Source: JBJHBP01 sp050485645
GTDB taxonomy: Bacteria; Pseudomonadota; Gammaproteobacteria; Steroidobacterales; Rariloculaceae
Assembly: GCA_050485645.1 (NCBI GenBank)
Contig: JBJHBT010000041.1
Location: forward strand, 1-36,202
DNA: 36,202 bases
Direction of reading: 5' to 3'
Numbering within the stretch: the first letter of the stretch is position 1; each line of letters begins with the position of its first letter. Shown here one piece after another: positions 29,101 through 35,613 of this stretch. Below the pieces are notes generated by a model that had not been told where the DNA came from, searched no databases, and saw nothing but the letters and a program-made list of their open reading frames with translations. The position numbers and the translations under genes were made by a program.

Positions 29101-31950
29101 GCCGGCGGTCAGGGTCGTTTGCTGGGGCGCCGTGATGGTGCCGCTGTCGGTGATCGCGCCGCTCGTCGCGACCGTGAGGCTGGTACCAACAGTGATCGTG
29201 CCGAGGTCGACCGCGTCGCCCGCCGAAACCGTGAGGTGAGTGCCGGCATTGATCGTTTCGAGGTCAACACTGCCATTCGTCGAGACTGAGACGTGAGTGC
29301 CGGCAGCAATCGTGTCGAGATGCACCGCTCCGGTCGTATCGACCGCGACGTGGGTGCCGGCTGCGATCGTACCGAGATTGACTGGTCCGCCAGCCTGCAC
29401 GGTCAGGGCGCGCGCTGTGTTCGACGAGACGATATCGATGCCGTTGGCGTCGCGTATCGTTGCGTAACCGCCGGTGCCGGTCTGACCGGTAGTGGCCACG
29501 TTGAGCGTGACAGCGCCAACGAAATCGTTGCCGGCATTGGTCAGTTCGATATACGGATCGGCGAAGCCGAAGCCACCGTTGTTGGCTGTGAGATTGGTCG
29601 TGCCGGCGACCTGCACCGCCCCGGTCGATGCCAGAGGGCCGACGGTGGTGACCGTGAGGTTGCCGGACAGATTCGTTGCGGCGAACCGCATGGCGTTGAC
29701 GTCGTTCAGCACTACATTGCCGGCCGTCAGGCCGATGATGTTCAGGTCCGTTGTTGCACGGTCGAACGTAACGTCGCCGGCGCCGACATTGATACTGGTG
29801 GTGCCGCGCAGGATCATCGTGCCTAACGTGTTGGTCACGTTGCGGGCGGAGTTCGCATTGATCGTCAGATCGGCGGTGAGATTCACCTCGCCAAGATCTA
29901 TCGCGCCGGAGATTGCGCCCGGCGTGGCACCGTTGTGTGTAATGGCAAGGCTCGCGGCCGTGACCTGCCCGGTCGCTATCTCTCCGGACTCACCCTGTGT
30001 ACCAAGAGTGATCGCAACCGCGCCTGAGCCCGCGTCGATCAGGCTGTTGTTGCGGAATACAGCGAGGCCAGGATCGCGATCGGCACCGATTGCGGTCTGG
30101 TCGTTCGCAATGAATGTGACGTTGCCACTGTCGGAGTGGACAGTGGCGTTGACCGTGATGCTGCGACCGGCCTGAAACGTCAGGTTGCCGCCGTTGCCGC
30201 CCGGGTTGTTGCTGACGATCGCGCTGTTGATCGTCAGGTCGTTGTTCGCCTGCAGTGTGACCGCGGTGCCTGTGTTCGTCACAGCCGTGATCGTCGTTGG
30301 CGCAATGACGCTGTCGGCGGAAGGGGAGTCGCTGAACTGATCGACGTCCTCGAGCGCAGCGCCGCCGGCCGTGTCGACGGTCACGTTCTTCGGGTCGAGC
30401 AGCAGTGTGCCACCTGAACCGTTGCTGGCGCCGGCGTCCACCATGCCGGTGAACGCAAGCGTCTCCTTGCCCGACACCTCGACGAAGCCGCCGTCGCCGG
30501 CGCTCGCACCGCCGCGCGCGGTGATACTGCCGCTGAATGTTGTGCGGTCGTCGGACCACACGGCGACCAGCCCGCCGTCACCGGATTGCGTGGCGCTGGC
30601 GTCGATCGAGGCGTTGCCACCGATAACGACCTGACGCGCGTTCGCGAGCGACGGATCTTCCCCATGGAAGCCACCGCCTATCCGGACGTCGCCGCCGCCG
30701 GTAGCGCCAGAAGCGTCTGCCCGGCTGCTGTCGAAAAGTCCGATCCGGTCGCCTGTCACGGCAATTGAGCCGCCCTGGCCGCCAGATCCCGGCGAGTGCG
30801 CCTGGCCTGTGGCGGAAACATCGATCAGGGCATCGCGGAGAATGACGTCGCCGCCGGCGACGATCGAAACGGCCCCGCCGTTCGCACTGGCATCAACACT
30901 GTCCCCGACGCCTGCATGAGCGCCCGCCGCCGCTGCGCTGACTGTCCCCGCGAGCAGAACCTCGCCACCAGAACGCAACTCGATGCTGCCGGCAGGACTG
31001 CCATCGGCACCCGAGTTGGCGTTGATTGTGCCGCGGCTCTCCACAACCGAACTCGCCTCGAGAACGATTCGCCCGTCACGCATTGCAAGGCCCGTGGCCT
31101 CCAGCGTGCCGGTGTTGCGGACTACGCCGCCCTGCAGACTGTCGACTGCCTTCGCGGACAGAATGATATAGCCGCCAGGTGCCATCACCGCGGCGCGATT
31201 CTCGACCAGCGTCGCGATCGCCGACGGCTCGGTCGTAATGCTGGCCAGGTGACGGCCGTCGAATGACAGCGTGATCGATTCGCCCGCGGCCATCGCCACC
31301 GTACCGAGCCGCGCAACGACGACGCCGTTGTTTCTGACTTCCGGTGCCAGCAGGGCAATGTAGCCGCCGAGCGAGGCATGCAATTCGCCGTCGTTGACGA
31401 CGCTGCCGGTTGCGCCATTACGTTCGAGCGTGATGTTGCCTGACATGAAGTCGGCGGTCTCGATCGAATGGGTCGTCGCAGCAAGACCGCCAACGTCGAC
31501 CGATGCCGTGGCACCAAAGTACACGCCGTTCGGATTGCTCAGAAAGACCTGGCCGTCAGCCGTGATGTTGCCGAAGATGCGGCTTGGATTGCTGTCGAGC
31601 ACACGGTTCAGTATGGCGGAGTCGCTGCCGGGCTGGTTGAAGTTCACCTGGGCCGCGCTGCCGATGTCAAACGTGTTCCAGTCGATCGCGGCCCGGGCCG
31701 ATGACTGATCGATGTTGAGAACCGCGGCGCCAGCAGCAATCTGCGCGTCGCCCGCGACGACGTTGCCACCGGTCGGCAGCTGAGTCGGAGCGACGTCCTG
31801 CGCCTGTGCGCCGAAGCCAGTCAGGGCGAGCATGGCGATTGCCGCGCGCCCCGCGTTACCGGAGCGCTTGCGGTGGCGCCGCGTGATCTCGGCGGCCGGA
31901 ACCCACGCAAAGAGAACTTCGTTCCAGACGAGCCGGTAGAAGCGGTTCAT
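17161..31950 (-). CDS. Giant two-partner-secretion exoprotein (TpsA, FHA-like)
   Basis: 4929 residues. ESPR-type extended signal (MNRFYRLVWNEVLFAWVPAA, 1-20) and hydrophobic core, cleavage near AQA-50/Q-51. The TPS/haemagglutination-activity domain at about 55-300 has NPSRIFG (121-127) and NPNG (139-142), needed for recognition by TpsB. A GGTLLLDPKNVTV block near residue 517 starts a vast Gly/Thr/Asn/Ala-rich beta-helix. It contains a Trp-bearing repeat (about 1315-1810) and a TSGAQT/NAGxGTTTFGG repeat (about 2000-2790). An MBG/YDG array (about 3825-4775), a Pro-rich linker and a 120-residue end domain with LPAWLRYDAGSGSFS (putative-Ig-like) follow. Secreted through the TpsB encoded just upstream; a surface adhesin or biofilm matrix protein is the likely role. 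An in-frame ATG at 31968 adds 6 residues; neither start has a strong ribosome site. No VENN or CdiA-type toxin end is seen. Confidence 0.92.
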   Translation of the reverse strand: MNRFYRLVWNEVLFAWVPAAEITRRHRKRSGNAGRAAIAMLALTGFGAQAQDVAPTQLPTGGNVVAGDAQIAAGAAVLNIDQSSARAAIDWNTFDIGSAAQVNFNQPGSDSAILNRVLDSNPSRIFGNITADGQVFLSNPNGVYFGATASVDVGGLAATTHSIETADFMSGNITLERNGATGSVVNDGELHASLGGYIALLAPEVRNNGVVVARLGTVAMAAGESITLSFDGRHLASITTEPSAIATLVENRAAVMAPGGYIILSAKAVDSLQGGVVRNTGTLEATGLAMRDGRIVLEASSVVESRGTINANSGADGSPAGSIELRSGGEVLLAGTVSAAAAGAHAGVGDSVDASANGGAVSIVAGGDVILRDALIDVSATGQAHSPGSGGQGGSIAVTGDRIGLFDSSRADASGATGGGDVRIGGGFHGEDPSLANARQVVIGGNASIDASATQSGDGGLVAVWSDDRTTFSGSITARGGASAGDGGFVEVSGKETLAFTGMVDAGASNGSGGTLLLDPKNVTVDTAGGAALEDVDQFSDSPSADSVIAPTTITAVTNTGTAVTLQANNDLTINSAIVSNNPGGNGGNLTFQAGRSITVNATVHSDSGNVTFIANDQTAIGADRDPGLAVFRNNSLIDAGSGAVAITLGTQGESGEIATGQVTAASLAITHNGATPGAISGAIDLGEVNLTADLTINANSARNVTNTLGTMILRGTTSINVGAGDVTFDRATTDLNIIGLTAGNVVLNDVNAMRFAATNLSGNLTVTTVGPLASTGAVQVAGTTNLTANNGGFGFADPYIELTNAGNDFVGAVTLNVATTGQTGTGGYATIRDANGIDIVSSNTARALTVQAGGPVNLGTIAAGTHVAVDTTGAVHLDTIAAGTHVSVSTNGSVDLETINAGTHLTVSAGDAVDLGTITVGTSLTVATSGAITDSGTITAPQQTTLTAGAAHNITLDSANNDFNSIRIVSANNVVLIDQNAINFGAFNDTSGFSSSISGNLDVTAGGQISQTRNNSSQGYSQIFVGGATTFTANHASSPINLLLGASDPFNGSTPSQQNNFVGGVTLQRSNTNTGFTNIRIRNTNANASVLSGLTDIGALTHVALRFDNAPSVTLPGMILGGTLRVFAPGVVNSAGNPGNIISQSGAIVVSGDTTLAAGSTGDIILTHADNDFSRIGVANSGARNFTLVNSSGVVLYANNYHQVLGGDLTVTAGGNITDAANNYHISGTVTFDAGDNDISFGVSSNAHMSRAVITAARNVRFDPRTSVILGDVNATGTLFMNSRNGGSLTQQAGTAVNAGGNTTFFDFTSGITLSQPNNVLGALRIHNSGNVTLRENDAITQYQAWTNGNGAVNLTTSNDQAITLDLANSFGNITITQINNGAETAGDVHIRETGDTTNGMTQGGAWTVRGRTRLDSGATSITLNNANNVLGPLQVTGATGNTNGQPSIVTIYARETETAAAITDVGGTGAWNTGNGSVRLVAFSQAGSVAGGGNIHLTNVGNVLGDLYLKATDVTITENGNITDGDSVNWHAGGTGWVTTGTTNLIVANPTGRSITLDNLTNRIGPLGLNTTGTPGTLTSVLITNNQDLTQNSVWNVGSTPVTLDARTHRIMLSDFSNVMGNITINTANGTPTSVAITENDAITQGAAWTLTGTPITLVALNGGTITLNNAANILGNLTITGGTVSITENDSITQSGAWTTTGTTTLNPTAGSIVLTNPDNVLGAIAIAGTPNAVSIFENDNITQASAWVHGSTPFVLNSGNADIVLDQAGNILGDLTLTAANATITESDTAGITDGNAWTIPGTTTLTAGAGNPIVLSANPASDFGTVSIVSASNVDIADSDDIVFDTSNISGTMTVTAGGAITQVGAITAPFLRLIGTGSASLTHTGNNVANLAAGFSGGSLGFVNSGNFLVAVIGGTSGVTIGSNDVSLRSVNGTITGLATINASSTSLNVMTGTALVVPQMSIAGAQTFTASTVSGEGIMLNGSVTSTASGAISFASPVTLGSDLTIQSSNSNVSFASTLAGATNQLNVNAGTGLVDFHGAVTALGASSDPSAALIVTSGGTRFHSTLGANNGLAIGGPVLFSDTVTLADGNVGSLFTGLVTLGRAGGMDLSGYDGLTFNNGILLQNGAATINSNNSTLTFQNAGSVSGPFDLTLDSGTAGLVGLDRMGTDLTGLTVIALNPTIPVGGISIAGSQSYTATAGSTITLNGNVTSTAPGAITFNGPINVGAAASVASDDAEILFSGTINGNHDLTVNAGSGTTTFGGAIGSVSALGDGTGAALTIAGTGEAIFTGTVQTRSGITAAGDVSFADNVTMLNGDTGSNFAGLVTTGGTSGNTISGFDGLDFNGGLAVTGGPVSVTGNGGTISFGAAVSGAQNLTLNALAADAGTVTGLEHIGVASSLTRLDVIAHTLSLPNTGLAVAGPMSFTAAAGITLNGAVGSVAAGTGQIAFNGPVTLATGSIDVNSDDADVSFSSTINGPQSLAVNAGIGTTTFGAAVGGNSALTSLTTAAGGTTVLAGGSVTTSGAQTYNDVVTLAAATTLTGVGVAFNASLDGAHTLVVNDSGTTSFGGPVGGGTALTSITTDAAGTVVVSASSVTTSGAQTFNENMTLTADTVFTGAGLTFAGIEGAHNLTAAAGSGALQVNGDIGAVTPLTSMTATGNSVAVGNVTTSGAQTYTAIGGVTLSGDLATSGSAVTITGATALGDDASIGTAGGNITFSGATSTINGAHQLVLAAGAGNVVLGGVVGGIAPLAGIDVSGNDLTLPGIATIGDANQSFVALNDITLSQSRTLNAPLTFTADSDGDGEGSFILLNGVSLTASNNSLTITAADLELQGNSTLSTGSGLMTIAATNGRDIALGGGGAPGQMTISGDELSRMSSSGGLNLISTGTGSITVNGITAGQSQNMTGTLGLIAQGTGDVNFITNASTFNSLAANAANGIINVGVNLTTTNDPIDFLTAVAVSGASTISSGGGNITFGSTLAVDNDLTLSTGNGVLTFGDHVGSDRTLTLNLGGGSVAGLGNLQSTLTGLTVNGTSGIVLPAFTINGPQVYNTGPTTVTGNLAGIGITFSNLVDVVPASGTAITIDAGTGTLSFVNLASFNAVDMSLIGDEINFERAITGSGELLLRPFSDGRNIQVGGTGAPIVGLNLTAAELAWLPIGTLTRLTIGHTGSGTLDMAGTLNAPGRPLTLNGGGGITQSGGSITSGALTLFAAANPITLNASGNAYGAVGILGAPSALTLRNTLDITQLGSAAWALGTAPVSLTGRDILLTNAGNTFGTLALSGRTVTVTEAADTSIGSVTATDNLTLTSAGAIDLGGAVSATGNATFNAAGTVTQSGGALAIGGDLNVVTTVNAGNVTIDNSGAAATTIGETRVGGNYELIASGQSVAQAAGATLQVRGDLSVTGAAIVLGGAGNLIGGTTTLPSTNTTELRQSGVITLGDRTESGNLTVISERTNRSFSSALVGGDAIVLDSAANSIGGRISVTASAPTISTGADVQTGITQAAGTSLNVTGIASFTAEASDAGSLGIDLSNSGNLFGVLQVSGTTVNVANSALGTTTLASAFATTSLTLTTAGATAQTGPLTTPSLSITAADTILLTHVANDVDSLHLDSNGHAIAFVDADGFDIAGLDAGGANVALTARGAGSITQTAALQNVGELTLNAGGAVVLDHTGNAISTLGNSTAGTGFNLFNSSGGLTVAGLVHTATGNLSVRTIGDLTLASGTALQADAGDIVASTEGAGNFINQAGAAALVAGSSGRWLVYSAAPDLAEGPRTIKDGLTSDFRHYGDTYATYAPGSVVQSGDGYIYSDAAPVVTVTAAIDGAASHVYGDSPTGSLIYAISAGLTDSEDNIGNIISGGTATYSSALANTMDAATYDITYTGGLTSGYTLIADTVGASYTVTPAVLSYVADSVSRVYGAANPVLTGSVTGFRLGQDSSILSGSGEWSATATATSDVGQYMVTGTGYSAGSNYTFAQAVGNAMALAITPASLIVTASNDARTYNGLAYSGGAGLTYSGFVNDETETVLGGALVFGGSAQGARNAATYAITASGLTATNYDITYANGTLEIGRADLAITTNDVTRAYDGTLGANGIAIATGGTQLFGGDTLNGGTFTFTNANAGDGNRTVNVGGVTVDDQNGGNNYNVSYTANTTSTIERAAIAISTSNVVRTYDGTLAANGTATVVEGSLYMNASNGGLQDSLSGGVFAFTDANAGSGNRTVSVADVAIIDGNGGGNYAVTYTANTNSTIDRAMLTFNGSIMSRDYDGTTDATLSGYSLGGLIGAETVNASLTGATFASQNAGSGIAVTISGIALSDGTNGGLASNYAIPLTAASTGTITPRLLTLDAVVNDRVYDGTTNATLQGFGLSGFVGSETVTGLHTGTATFADRNVGDDKAIAITGITLLNGLNGGLAMNYAVPSTANSSASITPAQLHVAGVIALDRVYDGTVIANLNTEAAALAGVFGADDIAIGSISGTFADRNVGVDKAIGAGTVEMSGADAGNYVLVQPSGLTASITPRTLNLTATGIDRAYDGTTGASVLLADDRLVGDELTIASVSAFLDKNAGTNKYVGVSGLTLGGQDAANYVVISGISTVANITRATLAMQVSGINRTYDGSTQASVFLTASPIGSDEIDLSYSSAAFADRNAGAGKDVSVSGITASGADAANYLVGTTGVTTADITPATLTVGAIGQSRLYDGTAQASVVLTDNRLSGDQLSIVAGNALFADPDGGTDKLITVSGIAVAGGADAGNYVLGNLTATTTAHIFGGPVAVPPPDPSTGNATLPPITPQAPAAVAPVAPAALINFTLPTGVDTIGGPGVLVSMARSSTASAAGLISVAVSAQAAAGAGFTFPLPAAIPRDGVRMSLANGAPLPAWLRYDAGSGSFSVSMLPSGALPLELRIQSGEREWAMLITIRPDQG
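17640..20480 (-). repeat. MBG/YDG domain array in the exoprotein C-terminus
   Basis: Protein-level repeat of about 80-90 residues. Three units of MBG type come first (HVYGDSPTGS, RVYGAANPVL, RTYNGLAYSG). Eight YDG units follow (RAYDGTLGANG, RTYDGTLAANG, RDYDGTTDATL, RVYDGTTNATL, RVYDGTVIANL, RAYDGTTGASV, RTYDGSTQASV, RLYDGTAQASV). Each is followed by a strand carrying FADRNAG or similar and a GGxxAxNY turn. These are Ig-like stalk domains common in bacterial surface adhesins. Confidence 0.88.
23600..25960 (-). repeat. TSGAQT / NAGxGTTTFGG beta-helix repeat region
   Basis: Protein-level repeats of the forms VTTSGAQTYNDVVTL (at least four copies), NGPQSLAVNAGIGTTTFGAA and close variants (six or more), and LNGNVTSTAPGAITFNGP. 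Imperfect rungs 20-70 residues apart predict a long right-handed beta-helix. Confidence 0.7.
26515..28015 (-). repeat. Nine-unit Trp-bearing ITENDxITQ repeat
   Basis: Nine units about 50-57 residues apart, each with N-x-LG-x-L then a motif near ITENDSITQSGAW, then a Gly-Thr-x-x-Leu strand. Variants in order: RENDAITQYQAW, RETGDTTNGMTQGGAW, RETETAAAITDVGGTGAW, ENGNITDGDSVNW, NNQDLTQNSVW, ENDAITQGAAW, ENDSITQSGAW, ENDNITQASAW, ESDTAGITDGNAW. The Trp is kept in every unit. Confidence 0.8.
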
Positions 31951-32013
31951 GGTTGCATGTTTATGCATGAGTAATCTCGATACGTGAGGGAATGAGGGAG
32001 ACTGGCGCGCGCA

Positions 32014-33720
32014 TCAGAATGGCATGCTGGCTTGCAGCCAGATGCGGTTCCTGACGAGCGAGCCGTCCTGATCGTTGCCATTCAGGGCAGCATTCGGGTT
32101 GCTGCCGCTGCGGCGTGCGAGCGACATTTGCAGATTCAGTCCGGGGCGTGACGTCCAGCTGAACAGCATGCCGAAGCCCTTGAGGTCGGTGCTGTTGCGT
32201 TCCGGCGCCCCGGGGAAATCGTTGTATTTGTTGATGTCGACCTTGCCCGAGTCGGCGAAGCCCGTAATGTGGAAGCTCGGCGTCACGCGCGTTCGAACTT
32301 CGAATCTCGCGAGCGTGCCCTGCGCGCCGCCCGCTTCGCTCTCCGGGTAGGCACGCACGCCCTGCGAACCGCCGAGGTACATCTTCTGGGAGGAATCGAG
32401 ATTCGTGCCGGCGAGCTGACGCTCGATGCTGATGAACAGCGCGACTTTCTCGGTGATTGTCTGGAATCGCGACACGCTGAGCGTCGCCCTGCCGAATCCG
32501 CCGGCGGTTTGCGTCGTGGCCGCGTCGGCGGCCTCATTGGGTGACCCTGAGAGGTCGAGTGAGCCGCGCACCAGCGATAAGCCCGCTGTCGTCACGCCGC
32601 CGCGTCCCAGCTGATCGAAACGGTTGCCCTGCAATCCGAGCCCGAGCGTTCGGGTCGAGTACTGCGTAGTCGAGGTGCCCGCGGATCGGTTGTCGAACCC
32701 CCTTCTGTCAGCATTGACGCTCAGATACAGGTTCTGGAGTCGCGAGCGCACGAGCGGATAATTCGCATCGACGCCGAAGGTGGTGGACCTGCCGTGCGCC
32801 TCGAGAGCGGCGAACTCTTCGGTCACGATTTCATAGCCGAGATGTGAGGCGTGTGTGCCGACGCGCCAGCCACGGCTGCCGACAGGCATCGAGAAGCCGA
32901 GTCGTACGTAGGTGCTGCCTTCACTGTACAGCAGCAGCGCATCGGCCCGGTCGCCAATGCCGAAGCGGTTGTTCAGGTGCGCCGCGCCGATCATGCGCGC
33001 GTCTCCCGTGTAACGAGCGCCAGCGTTGTCGAGCATGACGTGGCCGTTGACCGCAGCGTCATCTTCGACGGCGATGATGAGATCCGTTTCCGTATCGTTG
33101 ATGCCGGCGGCGAGCCGACCGGTTGCCGTGACACCAGGCAGATCGTTGATCAGCAGCAGGCTACGATCCAGTCGGGCGGCGCTGACCGGTGTTAGCGGTT
33201 TCTGGGTACGCTCAACGATCCGGCGCAGCTGTCCGACTGAAACGCGTCTCGGATCGCCTTCGAAGTGGGCCGCGCCAAACCGTGCCTCGACGACCTGAAT
33301 CGTGACGCTCCCGCCCGTGATGTCCTGCTGGGGGAGATAGGCTCTAACCACCCAGCCCTCGTTACGAAAGGCAGTGGCAACGGCGATCGCCGCATTCTGC
33401 AATCCGGCGAAATCAATTGGACGGCCGACGTATTCCGCCACCTTCTCGGTGAGCTGTGCGTCAGTGAGCAGCGTGTTGCCCGAGAAGCGGAAGGCCGAGA
33501 CGGTGACCGAATCGCCACCGATCGACTCGAGGGGCGGCGGGGCCGGCGCGAGTTCCGGCGTTGGATCTGGCGGCAGCGATTGTCGCTGCTGCTCCTCGAT
33601 CTGGCGCAGAACCGAGCCGGCATCGGGCACAGCCTGGGCACGCGCGGCAAGCGGGGTGAGCAGCGGAGCGGCAAAGCAGACGAATACAACAAGTAGCAAT
33701 GCGGGTCGTTTGACACCCAA
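32014..33720 (-). CDS. TpsB outer-membrane transporter (FhaC/ShlB/HecB family)
   Basis: 568 residues. Signal peptide 1-29 (cleavage ARA/QA), a Pro-rich linker, then a POTRA domain starting at SVTVSAFRFSGNTLLTDAQL (about 71-90), a second POTRA region to about 210, and a 16-strand barrel to the C-terminal Phe (WLQASMPF). Barrel motif VRAYPESEAGGAQG matches the conserved VRGY-type loop-6 motif, with VRAY in place of VRGF/Y. It exports the TpsA made from the gene 45-63 bp downstream, probably from one transcript. Start is TTG at 33720, with GGGAG 7 nt upstream and the only intact signal peptide. Confidence 0.93.
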   Translation of the reverse strand: MGVKRPALLLVVFVCFAAPLLTPLAARAQAVPDAGSVLRQIEEQQRQSLPPDPTPELAPAPPPLESIGGDSVTVSAFRFSGNTLLTDAQLTEKVAEYVGRPIDFAGLQNAAIAVATAFRNEGWVVRAYLPQQDITGGSVTIQVVEARFGAAHFEGDPRRVSVGQLRRIVERTQKPLTPVSAARLDRSLLLINDLPGVTATGRLAAGINDTETDLIIAVEDDAAVNGHVMLDNAGARYTGDARMIGAAHLNNRFGIGDRADALLLYSEGSTYVRLGFSMPVGSRGWRVGTHASHLGYEIVTEEFAALEAHGRSTTFGVDANYPLVRSRLQNLYLSVNADRRGFDNRSAGTSTTQYSTRTLGLGLQGNRFDQLGRGGVTTAGLSLVRGSLDLSGSPNEAADAATTQTAGGFGRATLSVSRFQTITEKVALFISIERQLAGTNLDSSQKMYLGGSQGVRAYPESEAGGAQGTLARFEVRTRVTPSFHITGFADSGKVDINKYNDFPGAPERNSTDLKGFGMLFSWTSRPGLNLQMSLARRSGSNPNAALNGNDQDGSLVRNRIWLQASMPF

Positions 33721-34026
33721 TACTGTTCTCCCGAGGAAAACCGAGCGCCGGTTGGCGAACGTGAGGTGATTAGGCGCGTTCCGTCAGGATGAAAATGAGC
33801 CGTACGTCTGGTTGCGGAAAAGGAAATATGAACGAGATATTTTAAATACGGGAAATGAGGGAGTGCCTTCTCGGCGGGGCGTCACCGGCATTGGTGGCGC
33901 GAACCGGGAGCTTGAGCTTGCGATAGCACCCCTATAGCATCAGCGTTATGCCGGGCATCCGCAGCCCGCAGGTGATCGAGAAGGCGCCACGGCAGCGCCG
34001 CCGAATTGCGGAAGGGGGATTGCACA
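33721..34026. promoter_or_regulatory. Divergent intergenic region, tpsB and flavoprotein gene
   Basis: 306 bp without a gene. A stretch at about 33820-33860 is strikingly AT-rich for this genome (contains GATATTTTAAATA) and is the probable core promoter zone for tpsB-tpsA; I could not fix -35/-10 boxes. No sigma-54 match is present on either strand. AAGGGGGA at 34012-34019 is the ribosome site of the plus-strand gene. Confidence 0.45.
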
Positions 34027-35613
34027 TTGGCTACAGCGCCCGGCGTCAGTCAGGCCGATTTCGACGCCGCGATTGCACAGTTCGCGGACGCCGCCGGCAC
34101 CGACCACGTGTTCACCGACCGTGACACCATGGACACCTACCGCGATGCGTTTTCACCGCTGCGCGGCGAGGAAGACGAGAAGACCGGCTCGGCGGCCGTC
34201 GCACCCACCACGGTGGAGCAGGTGCAGCGGATCGTGCAGATCGCGAACCACTACAGGATTCCGCTGTACACGATTTCCACCGGCCGCAATCTCGCCTACG
34301 GCGGCTCGGCGCCGGTGTATTCAGGCAGCGTCGTGCTCGATCTCAAGCGCATGAATCGCATTCTCGAAGTGAACGAGGACATGGCCTACGCGCTCGTGGA
34401 GCCGGGGGTCAGCTATTTCGATCTGTATCGCTACATACGTGAACGCGGCTATCGGCTGTGGATCGACCCGCCCGATCCTGGCTGGGGCAGCCTGATCGGC
34501 AACGCACTGGAGCGCGGGGCCGGTCGCACACCGCTGCCATATCGCGATCACTTCGGCGCGCACTGTGGCATGGAGGTGGTGCTGGGCAACGGCGATCTGG
34601 TGCGTACCGGTCTTGGTGCACTGCCCAACGCCGGCGCGAACTGGCAGGCGTTTCCGTATGGCGCCGGGCCACTGTCCGACGGACTGTTCGCGCAATCCAA
34701 TTACGGCATCGTCACGAAGATGGGCTTCTGGCTGATGCCGGAGCCCGAAGCGTCGATCACCGGGTCGATTCGCGTGCAGCGTCACGACGACATCATCCCG
34801 CTGGTGCGCACGCTGTCGCATCTTCAATACAGCGGCATCGTGAACTGTCTGTTCTCGCTGAACACGCCTGTTTTTCAAGGCGAAATCGATGCACGCAAGT
34901 CCGCGCTGCTCGATCGGCCCGGCGGCGGCACGGCCGCCGAGTGGGATGACTACGCGTCGTCCATGAATACCCATTTCTGGAACACCGAGCTGCGCTTCTA
35001 TGGTCCGCTGAACGTGATGCAGGCGCAGTGGGCGCATGTGAAGGAAAAGCTGGGCAATATCCCGGGCGTGCAGTTCAGCGACGGCGACCTGATCAATTTC
35101 CCACTTTCCGACGACCAGATTCGCAGACTCGGCGACCCTGCCACGTTCGGTGTGCCCAGCCTCTCCGTGTTTTCCAGTCAGGCCGGCACCACGGGCCATC
35201 TGGATGCCTCGCCGATGGTGCCGCATTCCGGTGAGGCGCTGCTCCGGGCGCACAAGGTGTACCTGCGCGAGTATCGCGACGCCGGTATTCCGCTGACGCT
35301 GGGTTTTGCGATGAGCTACCACGCCCGCGCCTTCATCATGTTCCAGGGCACGAGCCTGTCGCAGGACCGTGCGGAGAACGCCCGGGCGCGCGACTTCTAC
35401 AAACGCCTGATCGAGGTGTCGGGCGAGCAAGGCTGGGGCATCTATCGCGCGCATGCGGCCTTCATGGACGAAACGATGGCCACGTACTCGTATAACGACC
35501 ACGCACTGATGCGACTCAACGAAACGCTCAAGGACGCGCTGGACCCGAACGGCATTCTGGCGGCCGGGCGCTATGGCATCTGGCCGCGGCATCTGCGCGA
35601 GGGCGGGGTATGA
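34027..35613 (+). CDS. 4-cresol dehydrogenase-type FAD flavoprotein subunit
   Basis: 528-residue flavoprotein of the VAO/PCMH family. FAD-binding domain (about 1-240) with the family block PLYTISTGRNLAYGGSAPVYSG (shortened: STGRNLAYGGSAP) and the LDLKRMNRI strand; cap domain after that; C-terminus DPNGILAAGRYGIW, nearly identical in form to PchF. These enzymes oxidise para-alkylphenols (4-cresol, eugenol, vanillyl alcohol) through a quinone methide. The following cytochrome gene makes a dehydrogenase/hydroxylase (PchF or eugenol hydroxylase type) more likely than an oxygen-using oxidase. Substrate cannot be fixed by eye, and I did not assign the covalent FAD residue. Start TTG 34027 fits AAGGGGGA 8 nt upstream; TTG 34006 is an alternative. 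Confidence 0.88.
   Translation: MATAPGVSQADFDAAIAQFADAAGTDHVFTDRDTMDTYRDAFSPLRGEEDEKTGSAAVAPTTVEQVQRIVQIANHYRIPLYTISTGRNLAYGGSAPVYSGSVVLDLKRMNRILEVNEDMAYALVEPGVSYFDLYRYIRERGYRLWIDPPDPGWGSLIGNALERGAGRTPLPYRDHFGAHCGMEVVLGNGDLVRTGLGALPNAGANWQAFPYGAGPLSDGLFAQSNYGIVTKMGFWLMPEPEASITGSIRVQRHDDIIPLVRTLSHLQYSGIVNCLFSLNTPVFQGEIDARKSALLDRPGGGTAAEWDDYASSMNTHFWNTELRFYGPLNVMQAQWAHVKEKLGNIPGVQFSDGDLINFPLSDDQIRRLGDPATFGVPSLSVFSSQAGTTGHLDASPMVPHSGEALLRAHKVYLREYRDAGIPLTLGFAMSYHARAFIMFQGTSLSQDRAENARARDFYKRLIEVSGEQGWGIYRAHAAFMDETMATYSYNDHALMRLNETLKDALDPNGILAAGRYGIWPRHLREGGV

Noticed and set aside
20446..29289. Very long plus-strand open frames opposite the exoprotein gene (518, 602, 467 and 1001 codons)
   Set aside because: They are mirror frames of repetitive high-G+C sequence with biased codon use; their products are Arg/Asp/Gly/Ala-rich without domains, signal peptides or ribosome sites, while the minus frame has clear domain structure.
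33900..33960. Sigma-70 boxes (TTGAGC / TATAGC) ahead of the flavoprotein gene
   Set aside because: Spacing is about 15 nt and the boxes are weak; not better than chance in this sequence.
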